DNA of 64,000 nucleotides, from contig CAUQYP010000002.1 in NCBI GenBank assembly GCA_963522035.1, forward strand, positions 36,370-100,369. Reading direction: 5' to 3'. The stretch's first letter is position 1; every line of letters starts with the position of its first letter. Below are positions 39,719-49,308 of this stretch, one piece after another. The notes beneath the pieces were generated by a model that saw nothing but the letters and a program-made list of their open reading frames with translations, had not been told where the DNA came from and searched no databases. A program made the position numbers and the translations under genes. Source of the stretch: Noviherbaspirillum_A sp963522035. GTDB taxonomy: Bacteria > Pseudomonadota > Gammaproteobacteria > Burkholderiales > Burkholderiaceae_D.

Positions 39719-40036
39719 ATGAGTCAGTCGCCACACTCACAAGCCCCTGCGAAATGCACTTGTAGGCGCTGTGGATTTGATCTCAAAAGTGATGATTTCG
39801 AATATCAAGAACGTCTTGAAATTAATTTCAGGGCGGGATATGGATCGGTTTTTGGAGATGAGAATGTCGTGCGTTCCATCCTCTGTCAGAACTGTGTGAA
39901 AGAAGTTTTAGGTGAGTGGCTTGAGATCATTGAAGATGACGATCGGCACCAGGTGGAAGCATCTCAACCGGTAGGCGCATACCAACCCCACCAGACAGAA
40001 CACATGGGCAAGGATTTCGACGAGAAATCGTCCTAA
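39719..40036 (+). CDS. Small zinc-finger-type hypothetical protein, 105 aa
   Basis: ATG after AAAGGAATACG. The Cys pattern C13, C15, C18 (CTCRRCGFDL) and C56, C59 (LCQNC) suggests a zinc-binding knuckle. A central SVFGDENVV loop and a helical C-terminal KEVLGEWLEI follow. Small proteins of this build occur on proteobacterial plasmids and in defence-related clusters, function unknown. Its 3' flank (40037-40225) holds no further gene that I can support. Confidence 0.5.
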   Translation: MSQSPHSQAPAKCTCRRCGFDLKSDDFEYQERLEINFRAGYGSVFGDENVVRSILCQNCVKEVLGEWLEIIEDDDRHQVEASQPVGAYQPHQTEHMGKDFDEKSS

Positions 40037-40225
40037 TGTCCCCATGTCGACGTTCGACGATGCCGGTCCCTGACGATTCGAAACACCATCCTCAATGGTC
40101 ACTTTTCCACGCTAGATATTCGAAACATGAGCATGAGGTAAAAAATAAATCCGCTCATTATTTTTACATCATTACAGAAACATTAGCTTCGAGATTGCTA
40201 CACTAGATCAATCGCACAATAAATA

Positions 40226-41290
40226 TCATTCGCAACTTTTTGAGAAGGTTGGCCAAAAGACTGTTGTGAATCGAATTAATTTCTCGGCCATATCATCGTG
40301 AAAGTTGGTAAGGGACATTTCGGCTAATCCAAATCGCCAGAATATTTTCCCTTTATGCATATCAAGTTCTATTTCATGTTCAGGCACAGCCAAAGCCTCA
40401 GCCCAAGCAGCAATGGATCGCTCAGCAATTATATGGCGAAGTTTTGCACGATATTTTGCAGCAATTTCAAAACCTATTTCGCCTACAGCAGCAATCGTGG
40501 AAACAGACGGAAAATCACTGCCTGAGTGAGAAATATAGATTCCAAGATACGACGATCGCGCGTGTGTACTGAAGAATAACTGTTCTTTAAATTGATCTGA
40601 CCAACGTTGAAATACGACCCCATCGAACAAGGCATCTAATTGCAGTCGCATCCGTATTTCTGAAAGAGTAATCTTTAGCAACTCGCGAGTTTCATCGTCT
40701 TGGAGCGAAGTGCGACTAGCCGATGCCAGAACATGATTAATCTGCTCAAGTCCAAATCTAAAAAATTGCGAAGGCACGTCATCCTGATCTTCACAAATTG
40801 GCAAGAGTCTAGTGAGTATTTCGTTCCAGCCAATGTGGATTTTTTTATCGTCTCGGGTTGACTTCAAGTCTAGTGAGCGAAATTCTATGCCACCAACAGA
40901 AACAGTTGGAGTCAGATAAATCATGCAGACGGGTTGCATACTGACAGGAGGATCCACATCGTTTAAAAATGCGTTTCGTTCAAGCTGGAGCAGACAACCC
41001 GAATAATATTCGTTTAGTTGCCCCCGAGTGACTGAAGCGCTTGATATTTTGTTTTCAATTAAAATCGTCCATCCAGACCATAAAGTCACAATGTCAATGT
41101 TGAAATACTCTGGATCGACCAGTGTAGGAGCTGGCGACGTAAGTCTAAGCCCTTTTTCATCTAGCAACTGGGCAATTGCACGTCGTGCCTCGCAAAACAC
41201 CGGATGATCAAATGCAGGATCAAGGATCGTTGCCAAAAATGCGCTTGTGCCCACTTCGTCTGCTACAAGATGCTTAAATATGTTATTCAT
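40226..41290 (-). CDS. PD-(D/E)xK nuclease-superfamily protein, 354 aa
   Basis: A clear restriction-like active site: D66 in NIDIVTLW, then E79-N-K81 in LIENKI, and Q91 with Y95 downstream in GQLNEYY. This is the D-x(n)-E-x-K...Q-x3-Y form of the PDDEXK_4-type family. The remaining 250 residues are helical and unrecognised. Such proteins are common in defence islands, but some act in DNA repair. AT-rich codon use differs from the tra genes, in favour of recent acquisition. Start at ATG 41290. No methylase lies next to it. Confidence 0.7.
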   Translation of the reverse strand: MNNIFKHLVADEVGTSAFLATILDPAFDHPVFCEARRAIAQLLDEKGLRLTSPAPTLVDPEYFNIDIVTLWSGWTILIENKISSASVTRGQLNEYYSGCLLQLERNAFLNDVDPPVSMQPVCMIYLTPTVSVGGIEFRSLDLKSTRDDKKIHIGWNEILTRLLPICEDQDDVPSQFFRFGLEQINHVLASASRTSLQDDETRELLKITLSEIRMRLQLDALFDGVVFQRWSDQFKEQLFFSTHARSSYLGIYISHSGSDFPSVSTIAAVGEIGFEIAAKYRAKLRHIIAERSIAAWAEALAVPEHEIELDMHKGKIFWRFGLAEMSLTNFHDDMAEKLIRFTTVFWPTFSKSCE

Positions 41291-41361
41291 CTGAACTACT
41301 CAAATATTTTGAATTGATTTCATTTTATGAGATCAAGCTCGCTGAAAACCCAAGCGCCAAA

Positions 41362-41393
41362 TAAAAAAACCCCACATTCTGAAAATGTGGGGT
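41362..41393 (-). terminator. Minus-strand terminator of the MazF-like gene
   Basis: ACCCCACATT / AATGTGGGGT stem; leftward T run from seven A on the plus strand. Confidence 0.85.
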
Positions 41394-41401
41394 CATGTCA
41401 G

Positions 41402-41812
41402 TTAAAACTTGGCTGCAAGCATTGTTTCCACTGCACGAGCCATGTGCGGAGCCAGCGACTCCGACAATTCGCCCATTTTCGGGCATTGACCAAACCGACG
41501 CTTGCGAGGAACAACGAACCACTCCTCGTTCAGCGCCAGCCAGTGCTTGCGGCACAGGGCAAACTTGGTCGGCTTGCACAGGCCAGCCATTTGCATTGCT
41601 TCAGCCTCGTCTACCCGGAATTCACCAGGAAAGAGCTGCTCGGTCCGCTGCGACGTGCCATAGGCGACGTAGACGCGGTTTCCGTCCTTCGACACGTCCA
41701 CCACCAGCGCCGGCCGGATCTTCGGACCAGGGCAGGTTGCTTCAAGTGCTTCGGGGAATTTGCAGAATACGATGTCGCCAGGGACAGGTTGGAAGGGAAG
41801 TGCTCGTTTCAT
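41402..41812 (-). CDS. PemK/MazF-family toxin-like protein, 136 aa
   Basis: Fits the MazF/PemK fold: PGDIVFCKFP at residues 11-20, KIRPALVVD at about 31-39, VYVAYGTSQ at about 46-54, and CKPTKFAL at about 79-86. MazF proteins cut mRNA at short sequences. An obvious antitoxin gene is missing on either side, so it may be a solitary or regulatory relative, or its partner may lie elsewhere. Start at ATG 41812 after CTAAGGATGCATC. Terminator at 41362. Confidence 0.7.
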   Translation of the reverse strand: MKRALPFQPVPGDIVFCKFPEALEATCPGPKIRPALVVDVSKDGNRVYVAYGTSQRTEQLFPGEFRVDEAEAMQMAGLCKPTKFALCRKHWLALNEEWFVVPRKRRFGQCPKMGELSESLAPHMARAVETMLAAKF

Positions 41813-41962
41813 GATGCATCCTTAGGAGAGAGACAACACCAGCGAAAATTCGCGTTAGTAGATATCCGGGGATGCAGAACGCCGGCGTATAAAGCTGGCT
41901 TGAAACCGGCCGGCAGGCTTACCTCCTCAAAAATAGATTGAATCGGGGATTTCGGAGGGTAA

Positions 41963-41997
41963 AAAAAAGCCCCGGCGTCAGGGACGCAAGGGCTTCA
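41963..41997 (-). terminator. Minus-strand terminator
   Basis: GCCC / GGGC-based stem with an inner GCGTC / GACGC stem, leftward T run. Ends the 42039 gene. Confidence 0.7.
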
Positions 41998-42038
41998 ATA
42001 AAAAGGGACTTTGGTTGCGGCGAACTGGCTTTGTTTGC

Positions 42039-42431
42039 CTAGAATTCCAGTGTTTCGAGCGTGGTCTGCTGCGCCGCGTCGATGGCGGCAAAATGTGCCC
42101 GCTGCAGCCGCTCAATCTCGGCCGCAATCAGTGCGCCGGCAACCACCAGCTGACGCATCCGGGTGTTCTCAGCCAGTATCTCGGGCGACCATTCCGCAGG
42201 CCAGAGTTTGCGGGGTTCACCAGTCTCTTCTCCGCTCCTGATTTCGGTGCTGCCAAGCGCAAAACAGGCGGCGGCCGCGGCCAGTTCACCGGCTGAATGC
42301 TCATCGTCGTGTTTTGCGTCATATCCCATGGCGAGTTGCGCCTGGCGCTCTGCCGCGATCATCTCAAGGGGCGCCTTTCCGGTTGTCCGGTGCGCGGCAC
42401 TAATGCGTTTTTGTTCTTCGGCTTTCAGCAT
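42039..42431 (-). CDS. Phage-type hypothetical protein, 130 aa
   Basis: Helical protein with ERQAQLAMGYDAKHDDEHSAGELAAAAACFALG near residues 28-60. This E-R-x-x-Q...G-x2-x2-DD-x-H-x2-GEL-x-x-AA pattern is shared by a widespread family of small phage and plasmid proteins of unknown function. The Asp/His cluster suggests metal or nucleotide binding, perhaps nucleotide-pyrophosphohydrolase-like (MazG-type helices), but this is uncertain. Start after GTTGGAAAAAAT. Confidence 0.6.
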   Translation of the reverse strand: MLKAEEQKRISAAHRTTGKAPLEMIAAERQAQLAMGYDAKHDDEHSAGELAAAAACFALGSTEIRSGEETGEPRKLWPAEWSPEILAENTRMRQLVVAGALIAAEIERLQRAHFAAIDAAQQTTLETLEF

Positions 42432-42543
42432 ATTTTTTCCAACCTGATTGCTTGACCCCTCAAGGGAAGAATTTCGTCGTTCTCACTACACAACCCACGT
42501 CCCTGACATTTGCCGCCACCATGGGCCGTTCGTAAGCAGCTTG

Positions 42544-42891
42544 TCAAAGGAATTGGAGATTCGCATTGGCAGCGAGCGTTGCATCAATGGATTTTTGCTT
42601 GCGCTCTTCAAAATATGCTTTTCTGGCATCACGGTTTTCCACTACGGTTAAAACCGGATTGGGCTCGCCCAGTTCCTGCAACATTGCCATTGCAAGGTCA
42701 CGGTAGGCATCCCGTTCAGCGCTCAACTCCAAAATGCGCTGGTTCGCAATCCGCAATGACATTTCGTGTTGCAGACGAGCCCGCTTTTGCCGGGCAGCTC
42801 TAGCCTCAGCAGCCTGGGCCGCACGCTTCGCGATACCGGAACCAGCAGCTTCACCAAAGTACATCGAGCTGTAATCAAATCCATCACTCAT
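42544..42891 (-). CDS. Coiled-coil hypothetical protein, 115 aa
   Basis: ATG at 42891 after AGGAGAAAATT. The centre is a long Ala/Arg/Gln/Glu helix (residues 20-75) likely to form a coiled coil. Ends in a short polar helix. Unrecognised; it may be coordinated with the 42039 gene, 112 bases downstream on the same strand. Confidence 0.5.
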   Translation of the reverse strand: MSDGFDYSSMYFGEAAGSGIAKRAAQAAEARAARQKRARLQHEMSLRIANQRILELSAERDAYRDLAMAMLQELGEPNPVLTVVENRDARKAYFEERKQKSIDATLAANANLQFL

Positions 42892-43089
42892 AATTTTCTC
42901 CTACTTCGCTCCCCTAGACGTTCATTCACAGACACTTGAGCATTCGATGTGATCCGTGCGCAGTGCTGCTTAATATCTCGCATGTTACCTCTTTGCAATA
43001 GTGTAACACGATTGTATAATACATCCAATTTGGCTTTATCCTGTCGTGTCGTAAGCCATCCACACATCCTCTCTCCTAATGGACCCTTT

Positions 43090-45113
43090 GTGAACTTGCC
43101 AACAGAGCAGCCCTGCCTACTCCAGATGACCAATCTCCGCGCCGAAATCGAGCGCCATCAACATCTCTATCATGACAATGATGCGCCTGAAATCTCCGAT
43201 GCTCAATACGATGCCCTGATCCGCAAGCTGATCGCTCTCGAAGAACAATTTCCCCAGTTCATAACGCCGGATTCGCCCTCGATGCGGGTAGGCGGCAAGC
43301 CGCTCAAAGCCTTTCGCGAAGTCGCCCATGCTTTCCCGATGCTGTCCCTGAAAGACGTCATGAATGCGGAAGAAGCCAGCGCCGCGGTCGCTTCGGCGGC
43401 TGGCGAACTTGGCATGGATTCGGCAGAGCTAGAATACGGCATGGAGCTGAAATTCGACGGGTTGGCAATTTCGCTGCGCTATCTGGATGGCGTGCTGGCC
43501 GAAGCTCTTACGCGTGGCGATGGCTCCTCTGGCGAGGATGTGACCGCGCAGGTAAGAACGATCCGTAACGTCCCCTTGCGATTGCCGGAACCGCTTAGCT
43601 TGCATGTGCGCGGGGAAGTCGTGATGGAGAAGAGCGTCTTTGCGACATTGAACGAACAGCGCATCGCGGCTGGCAAGAAGCCCTTTGTCAATCTGCGCAA
43701 TGCGGCGGCGGGAAGCGTTCGCCAGCTCGACCCCAAGGAAACTGCTGCACGCCGCCTGAAATTCTTTGCGTATGGGGCAGCACCAAGGGCCGAAGGGCAA
43801 TCGTTTCCCTTTGAAGCCCGACGACAAAGTGAGGTCCTCGCGCGCCTGAAAAGGCTCGGGTTCACGATCAACGCCATGGCCGCAGTGGTCAAGGGAATTA
43901 CGGGAATACAGCAGTGGTTCGATCAGGTCGGCGCCATGAGAAGCGCCATTGAATTTGAAATCGACGGCGCAGTCGCCAAGATCGATAACCTGCAGTTGCA
44001 GCAAAAACTGGGCTGGAATAGCCGCACCCCCCGGTTTGCAATGGCCTACAAATTTCCACCGGAGGAAGCGCTCTCCGTCGTGCGCTCCCTTGTCTGCCAG
44101 GTTGGCCGTACCGGCAAATTGCCCCCGTTGCCAAAATCGACCCGGTTTTCGTCGGCGGCGTGACCGTCTCCAGCGTCACCCTGCATAACGAAGACCAGAT
44201 CCACCTGAAGGATGTGCGAATTGGCGATACCATCGTCGTGCGACGTGCCGGCGATGTGATCCCCGAAATCGTCCGATCAGTCGTGGAACTTCGCCCTGCC
44301 GATGCCCAGACGTTCGTCATGTCGCCTCAGTGCCCTGTCTGCGGCGCTTCCGTTGTCAAGGAAGCAGAAGGAGCCGATTACCGCTGTTCTGGCGGTCTGT
44401 CATGCGATGCACAGCGTCTTTTCCGGACGACGCATTTCACTTCCCGCCTGGCGATGAACATTGAAGGTCTGGCCGAGCAAACAGTTTCCGCGCTCATCGA
44501 AGCCGGACTGGTAGGCAGACCGCTCGACTTTTACTGTCTCAGCGTGCCGCAGATCGCATCCCTTGACCGCTTCGGACAGCAGTCCGCTACAAAGCTCATC
44601 GAAGCCATCGAAGGATCGAAAAAGCCTTCTCTTGCCCGCTTCATCTACGCTTTGGGGATTTCCGGCGTCGGGGAAGCCACGGCAAAGGATCTTGCCAAGG
44701 CTTTTGGTACCTGGAATGAATTCGCCAGCGCGACCCTTTCTCAGTTCCTGGCGATCCGTGACATCGGCCCTACCACGGCCGCGAACATCGTCCAGTTTCT
44801 GTTGGATGCCGCAGAAGGCAGCGAGGCCAGAGCACTGGCCGAACTGCTGCAGCCCCAGGCGCTCGCCGCTGGCGGCTCAGGCGCGTTACATGGCAAAACC
44901 CTTGTTCTGACAGGTACATTCCCGACCCTGACCCGAGAGCAGGCAACGGCGATGGCAGAAGCGGCAGGGGCAAAGGTTGCGGGATCAGTTTCGCGCCACA
45001 CCTACGCCGTCGTGGCTGGCGCAGAGGCCGGTTCCAAGCTGGCCAAGGCTGAGGAACTTGCCGTTCCGGTCTGGGATGAAGCCGCCTTCCTTGCGGCCTG
45101 CAGTGCCACCTGA
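43090..45113 (+). pseudogene. ligA: NAD-dependent DNA ligase with a one-base frameshift
   Basis: The two frames together encode a full-length LigA of about 674 residues, the usual size. Frame one holds the NAD-binding Ia region and the active-site KFDG (in MELKFDGLA). It ends early at 44163, in a wrong frame. Frame two resumes with PVFVGGVTVSSVTLHN, the OB fold, the four-Cys zinc site (CPVC...C...C), the helix-hairpin-helix repeats and a C-terminal BRCT domain (LHGKTLVLTGTF). The shift is at a run of five C at 44122-44126; six C would restore the frame. GTG 43090 is the likely start. Either a real mutation or a sequencing error in a homopolymer. LigA on a plasmid is unusual. Confidence 0.85.
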
Positions 45114-45156
45114 AAATCTTCGCCGCCAGTATCCGTATTGGCGGCCTAACGTCACA

Positions 45157-45708
45157 TTAGAGCAACGGCGTGGTGCGGTGAACGACCGTCGCTGCCCGTA
45201 CCATGTCTTTTGAACTCCCGTACCTTTGATAGGCGCGCGAGCGGACCGCTTCGATCACGTCCTTGCCATACGGCGTCTCCAGCTGCATTTTGAGCGCGTC
45301 ATAGAACACGTGGGAGACATGGCTGGAATACATCACCATCCTTTTTCCCAGCACAATCCCTGTATCGGCGTCGACCAGCACAAGCGCCAGTGACAATTGC
45401 ATGCCCGTATACCACTGATGCAACTGCCATTGCGCGGGTGGCAGCAGATTGACGGAGGAGGGCTGATCCGACCAGTCGTAAAATTCCTCGATGCGGACCA
45501 GCACGAACGGCACCAGGCAGTCGACAAACAGTCCCATATGGACCTCGCCGGCATGAAAAGCGTCCAGTGCGCCCGTCGTTACGCCGCGCTGATTAATTTG
45601 CAACAGATGATGTGCCTCAACGCCGGTGTCGTACCGGTATTCCACCGTGGCAGGCGCCCAATGGCTCCTGCCCCTGCAAAACGGCTGCCCAACTTCCAGT
45701 CCCCACAT
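45157..45708 (-). CDS. Hypothetical protein, 183 aa
   Basis: ATG at 45708 overlaps the stop of the 45-residue gene upstream (TGATG), with GGGAG before it. A GTG at 45738 would extend it by ten residues. Acidic/aromatic soluble protein with many Tyr, Trp and Val; the middle FVDCLVPFVLVRIEEFYDWSDQ looks structured. No catalytic motif or signal peptide. Unrecognised; probably works with its upstream neighbour. Confidence 0.5.
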   Translation of the reverse strand: MWGLEVGQPFCRGRSHWAPATVEYRYDTGVEAHHLLQINQRGVTTGALDAFHAGEVHMGLFVDCLVPFVLVRIEEFYDWSDQPSSVNLLPPAQWQLHQWYTGMQLSLALVLVDADTGIVLGKRMVMYSSHVSHVFYDALKMQLETPYGKDVIEAVRSRAYQRYGSSKDMVRAATVVHRTTPLL

Positions 45709-45845
45709 CAGTTGCCACTCCCGAATTTGCCATCGCACCGTGCATTCTGATCGGCGATGAGTCGGTGCACCGCAACGTTTCGGCCGCTTTCGGCTGCAAA
45801 CTCATCGCTGCCGCCCAACAACGCCTTGCTTTCTTTTTCATCCAC
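45708..45845 (-). CDS. Small protein, 45 aa
   Basis: GTG at 45845 with AGGAAGGATT upstream begins a 45-codon frame (MDEKESKALLGG...) whose TGA overlaps the next gene's ATG. Acidic and hydrophilic. Coupling and ribosome site favour a real gene; too short to classify. Confidence 0.4.
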   Translation of the reverse strand: MDEKESKALLGGSDEFAAESGRNVAVHRLIADQNARCDGKFGSGN

Positions 45846-46013
45846 GACAATAATCCTTCCTGTATTATTTATCCATTACAGGTGAGCATAATACTTTCCA
45901 AGCCGGATAGATAACAACATATTATTTCTCCACATGAAGCAATAAGCCATCTTATCAATCCACGAAAAGCATCTCCGTCTATCAGGATTATTTTCTTTTA
46001 GAGGGAGGTCAAA

Positions 46014-47060
46014 ATGCCATACAACGCAGGACCACGAATGGAAGAAGTGAAATTTTCGGAAGTCCGGCAGCTTGTTCAACTGACATGGTTCTTTGAATAC
46101 GTGTTAGGCGCACCACCCAAGCAGATGAACGGCACGATCCGCTACCACATGTGTCCGAACCCGCAATGCGGGGAATCCTCCAAGCATTCAGTGAAGGTCT
46201 CCGTGGAAGAAAACCGCTGGCGCTGTTTTGCCTGTGGCGAAAGAGGGGATGTCATTGATGCGGCAGCGGCGTTCTGGGGCGTTTCTCCTCGTGACGCAGC
46301 GTTAAAGCTCATTGGTGCCGATCCGGACGTCATGAAATCGTATGTGCCGCCCAAGCCAAAACCAGTCGTTCCCAGGGACGATACGGCAATCGGTGTCGTA
46401 GTGGATGCCTTGCTGGCAGCCGGACGCAAGCCTGACGACGGGATGCTGGCTTATCTCAACGGTCGGGGGATCTCGACGCCACTGGCGATGGAAGCAATCC
46501 GGCGCGGCATTATGGTGACCTTGCCGACCAATCCCAACTCTGCCAAGGAGCTGCTGTACAACCTCGTGGGGGAAGCGGCATTGATCAAGGCTGGCATGTT
46601 GCGCGAAGGCGCCAAGGCGCCGGCGATCGCGTTTCGGCCCCTGGTTTTCATTTCCAAAGGCAGTCGGACCGCGGAATTTCGCCTCTCCCGCCCCGCAAAG
46701 GAGGACGAAGTGAAATCGCTGAGGTACGGTGATGTGACGCCATGGGCATGGAAAGGTGCCGATAGCAGTCGCGTCATGATTACTGAAGGATGTATCGATC
46801 TGTTGTCGGCGGTGCAAATGGGTACTAAGCGAAGCATCATCGGCTTGCCGGGATGCGTCAACTGGCAACCGGAGTGGTTTCACAAGCTCAAAGGCCGTAA
46901 TGTTCTCGTGGCGTTGGATAACGATGAACGTGGACAAAGTGCAACGGCAAAGCTGGTTCCCGTACTCCAGGCAGTCGGAGCAGAAGTCGGTGTCTATGAT
47001 CTACCAGCCAGCGTGGGTGACTTGAATGAGCAGCTGCAGGCGCAACTGGGCCTGACCTAG
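46014..47060 (+). CDS. CHC2 zinc-finger/Toprim DNA primase, 348 aa
   Basis: The N-terminal zinc finger uses C47, C52 and the C71-x2-C74 pair (CFACGERGDV), as in bacterial-type primases. The C-terminal Toprim domain has ITEGCIDLLSA (catalytic Glu, about residue 258) and VALDNDERGQ (Asp-x-Asp). It lacks the DnaB-binding end of DnaG. Plasmid primases of this form start the complementary strand in recipients or during replication. ATG follows GAGGGAGGTCAAA. The region downstream to the IS holds no clear replication initiator. Confidence 0.85.
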   Translation: MPYNAGPRMEEVKFSEVRQLVQLTWFFEYVLGAPPKQMNGTIRYHMCPNPQCGESSKHSVKVSVEENRWRCFACGERGDVIDAAAAFWGVSPRDAALKLIGADPDVMKSYVPPKPKPVVPRDDTAIGVVVDALLAAGRKPDDGMLAYLNGRGISTPLAMEAIRRGIMVTLPTNPNSAKELLYNLVGEAALIKAGMLREGAKAPAIAFRPLVFISKGSRTAEFRLSRPAKEDEVKSLRYGDVTPWAWKGADSSRVMITEGCIDLLSAVQMGTKRSIIGLPGCVNWQPEWFHKLKGRNVLVALDNDERGQSATAKLVPVLQAVGAEVGVYDLPASVGDLNEQLQAQLGLT

Positions 47061-47307
47061 TGCATTTCGTGTAACTGCGTTATCACGCTTCCCTCCGGAC
47101 ATGCCGCTGATCAGCTTATTGGATCAGTTGCATGGAATAATTAGCAATGCCCCGTAGTCTCTACGACTAACAGGGCATTTTCTTTTCAATCTGAGGATTA
47201 TCGAAACAGGCAAGCGTTATTAAAAACGTTTCATCGTTGCGGAGATAATAGATAGGAAGTCAGTGCGGTTTCCCTTGTCCTATCCATGCTTTGTTCAACT
47301 TCACCAC

Positions 47308-47382
47308 TTACATATTCGACAGCAAATGGCTTATCGACTCTGATTCTGCTTGGCGTCTATTTAATTCCTGCGCAAGCGCTAA
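47308..47382 (-). pseudogene. Detached 3' end of the gene cut by the IS5 element
   Basis: Read leftwards from the CTAA target copy, this stretch continues the frame of the 48574 gene as ALAQELNRRQAESESISHLL, then SNM and a TAA stop at 47308-47310. Joining across the IS with one target copy gives a smooth protein end. It is therefore the original C-terminus, now separated. Confidence 0.7.
47379..47382. repeat. Target-site duplication CTAA, left copy
   Basis: CTAA directly outside the left inverted repeat; identical CTAA at 48585-48588. IS5-family elements duplicate a CTAR-like 4-base target. Confidence 0.8.
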
Positions 47383-48584
47383 GGAGACGCTGATTTATTC
47401 CGGCTTAAAGTCAGCGCGCTGACGTTCTGCCAGAATGCCGCGTGGGTCAATTTTTAGGACAGGACGATGCAGTCGAGCTTTTCTGAACTGGAATATGCAG
47501 GCAAGAAGAAGGTGACGCGGCGTGATCGCTTTCTGGCAGAGATCGAGGCCATCACCCCATGGACCGAACTGGTAACAGCGTTGGAGCCGTTTTATCCGAA
47601 GGGCGAAGGACGTGGACGACCACCCATTGGGTTAGCGCGCATGCTGCGCATGTACATCGTTCAGCAGTGCTTTGGCTTGTCCGATGAAGGCATGGAAGAT
47701 GCGGTCTACGACAGTCAGGCAATTCGGCGGTTTATCGGCATTGATCTGAACGTCGACACCGCGCCCGACGCCACCACGTTGCTGAAGTTTCGCCGTCTGC
47801 TGGAGAGGCACCGTCTGACCAAGGTCGTATTCGACACCATCAACGGCGACCTTGCCGCAAAGGGCCTGCTGCTCAAGGAAGGCACGATTGTGGACGCCAC
47901 AATCATCGCTGCACCGCCTTCCACAAAGAACAAGACGGGCGAACGTGATCCGGAGATGCACCAGACAAAGAAGGGAAACGAATGGTACTTCGGCATGAAG
48001 GCCCACATCGGTGTGGATGCCGATTCGGGGCTTGTTCATACGGTTGTGAGCACCGCAGCCAATGTCAATGATGTGACCCAGGCCCATGCGCTGCTGCATG
48101 GTGAAGAGACGCATGCCTTTGGCGATGCAGGCTATACCGGCGTGACGAAGCGGGAAGAGAATCAGGCCAGCACGGTGACCTGGCACGTCGCCATGAAGCC
48201 GGGTATGCGCCGCGTCTTATCGAACACGCCGTTGGGTCAGCTACTGGAGAAGATCGAGCATGCCAAGGCAAGCATCCGTGCCAAGGTCGAGCATCCGTTT
48301 CATGTGGTGAAGAACCTGTTCAGACATCGGAAGACGCGCTATCGCGGTCTGGCAAAGAACACGGCTCAGCTATTGACGCTGTTTGGCATGGCCAATCTGA
48401 TGCTGACCAAGAAACGCCTGATGGCGTTCCACGCCCAAGGTGCGTCCTGAGCAAGGAAAAACGGCTAACTAAGCGGTAAAAGGGCGATCTTGCCGACGAA
48501 AATGGGCCGTTTATCGAACCTATGCTTCATTAAGCTCAACCTGACCGAGCGCTGCCTCAAAACAAGCAATACTTCAGCGGCTCC
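47383..48584 (+). mobile_element. IS5-family insertion sequence, 1202 bp
   Basis: Ends form imperfect inverted repeats: the left GGAGACGCTGATTTATTC and the reverse complement of the right end GGAGCCGCTGAAGTATTG match at 14 of 18 positions. A CTAA flanks both sides. One transposase gene fills the element. Size and target fit the IS5 group. The element appears complete, and insertion is recent enough that the target and the interrupted frame remain intact. Confidence 0.9.
47467..48450 (+). CDS. IS5-family transposase, 327 aa
   Basis: DDE transposase of the IS4/IS5 superfamily (DUF772 N-terminal domain, DDE_Tnp_1 core). Candidate catalytic residues are the Asp in TIVDATIIA, the Asp in FGDAGYTG, and the Glu in KVEHPFHVVKNLF. 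Upstream bases give a weak ribosome site (AGGACAGGACG). Length is typical; no frameshift seen. It would move the element by cut-and-paste or copying with a CTAA target. Confidence 0.95.
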   Translation: MQSSFSELEYAGKKKVTRRDRFLAEIEAITPWTELVTALEPFYPKGEGRGRPPIGLARMLRMYIVQQCFGLSDEGMEDAVYDSQAIRRFIGIDLNVDTAPDATTLLKFRRLLERHRLTKVVFDTINGDLAAKGLLLKEGTIVDATIIAAPPSTKNKTGERDPEMHQTKKGNEWYFGMKAHIGVDADSGLVHTVVSTAANVNDVTQAHALLHGEETHAFGDAGYTGVTKREENQASTVTWHVAMKPGMRRVLSNTPLGQLLEKIEHAKASIRAKVEHPFHVVKNLFRHRKTRYRGLAKNTAQLLTLFGMANLMLTKKRLMAFHAQGAS

Positions 48585-49218
48585 CTAACGCTTTGTCTCT
48601 ACATTCTTGTATAAAATTATTAGCTAGTTCCGGGGTCTTAAAAGTATTTTTCCCTACAGAATATTTTGTTCCGAATATGCCTTTACTTTCGGTGACTTCT
48701 TCTATACTTAGCGAACCAAGCCTTGATAGCTCTGGATTATTATCTGCAATGAACTTCGTGTTTTCTGAAAGTTTAGCGTTTAGTTCGATTGCAGTTTGCT
48801 TTTTGCGCACTGCTTCTTCACGAGCGGCGATCCGCCGGTCGAACTCCTCCTGGCTTATCTCGTCAATTCTTTGCAGGATTGCAACGAAGCCAGTATTTAG
48901 ACTCACTCCCCAGCCATTGCCAAATCCCCATCCACCGGCACTACCATTACCAGCTATACCTCCGCTAACAAAAAAATCACCGATTCCAAACTCATGAGAT
49001 TGGGCACGGTTAAGTGGAACAATGGCTTTAATTTCGAATTGATGTTTGTCACAATACGCTGCCAGAGCAGAACTATTATTGTCTACTGATTCATTCTTAG
49101 CTTGCCAAAAGTTATTCTGCCAAACTCCGTCGGCATACTTTCGACTTTTGGAATTATCAGTTGAATGGTGTTCTTCAAAATTGCATCTGTAATAATCGGT
49201 GGTTACCCAGCGTGGCAT
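48574..49218 (-). pseudogene. Hypothetical protein gene with 3' end replaced by the IS (214 aa as is, about 234 before)
   Basis: Starts at 49218 (MPRWVTTDYYRC). It has an N-terminal polar domain with several Cys/His, then a glycine-rich stretch (GGIAGNGSAGGWGFGNGWG), then a helical segment RIDEISQEEFDRRIAAREEAVRKKQ and a small C-terminal domain. The final residues GSR and stop come from the right end of the IS5 element (48574-48584). The original end lies at 47308-47382. The Gly-rich centre suggests a membrane-active or cell-surface protein. It may still work if the last 23 residues are dispensable. Confidence 0.6.
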
Positions 49219-49308
49219 AATCTTTACTTTCTCATTGTTGACCTTATAAAACCGCAGAATTTTACATATTGTATTTCTATGCCGCAATAGTTTGTGGTGG
49301 TGTTTTCT

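Noticed and set aside
43429..44004. 191-codon minus-strand frame inside ligA
   Set aside because: Antisense of a clear ligase domain.
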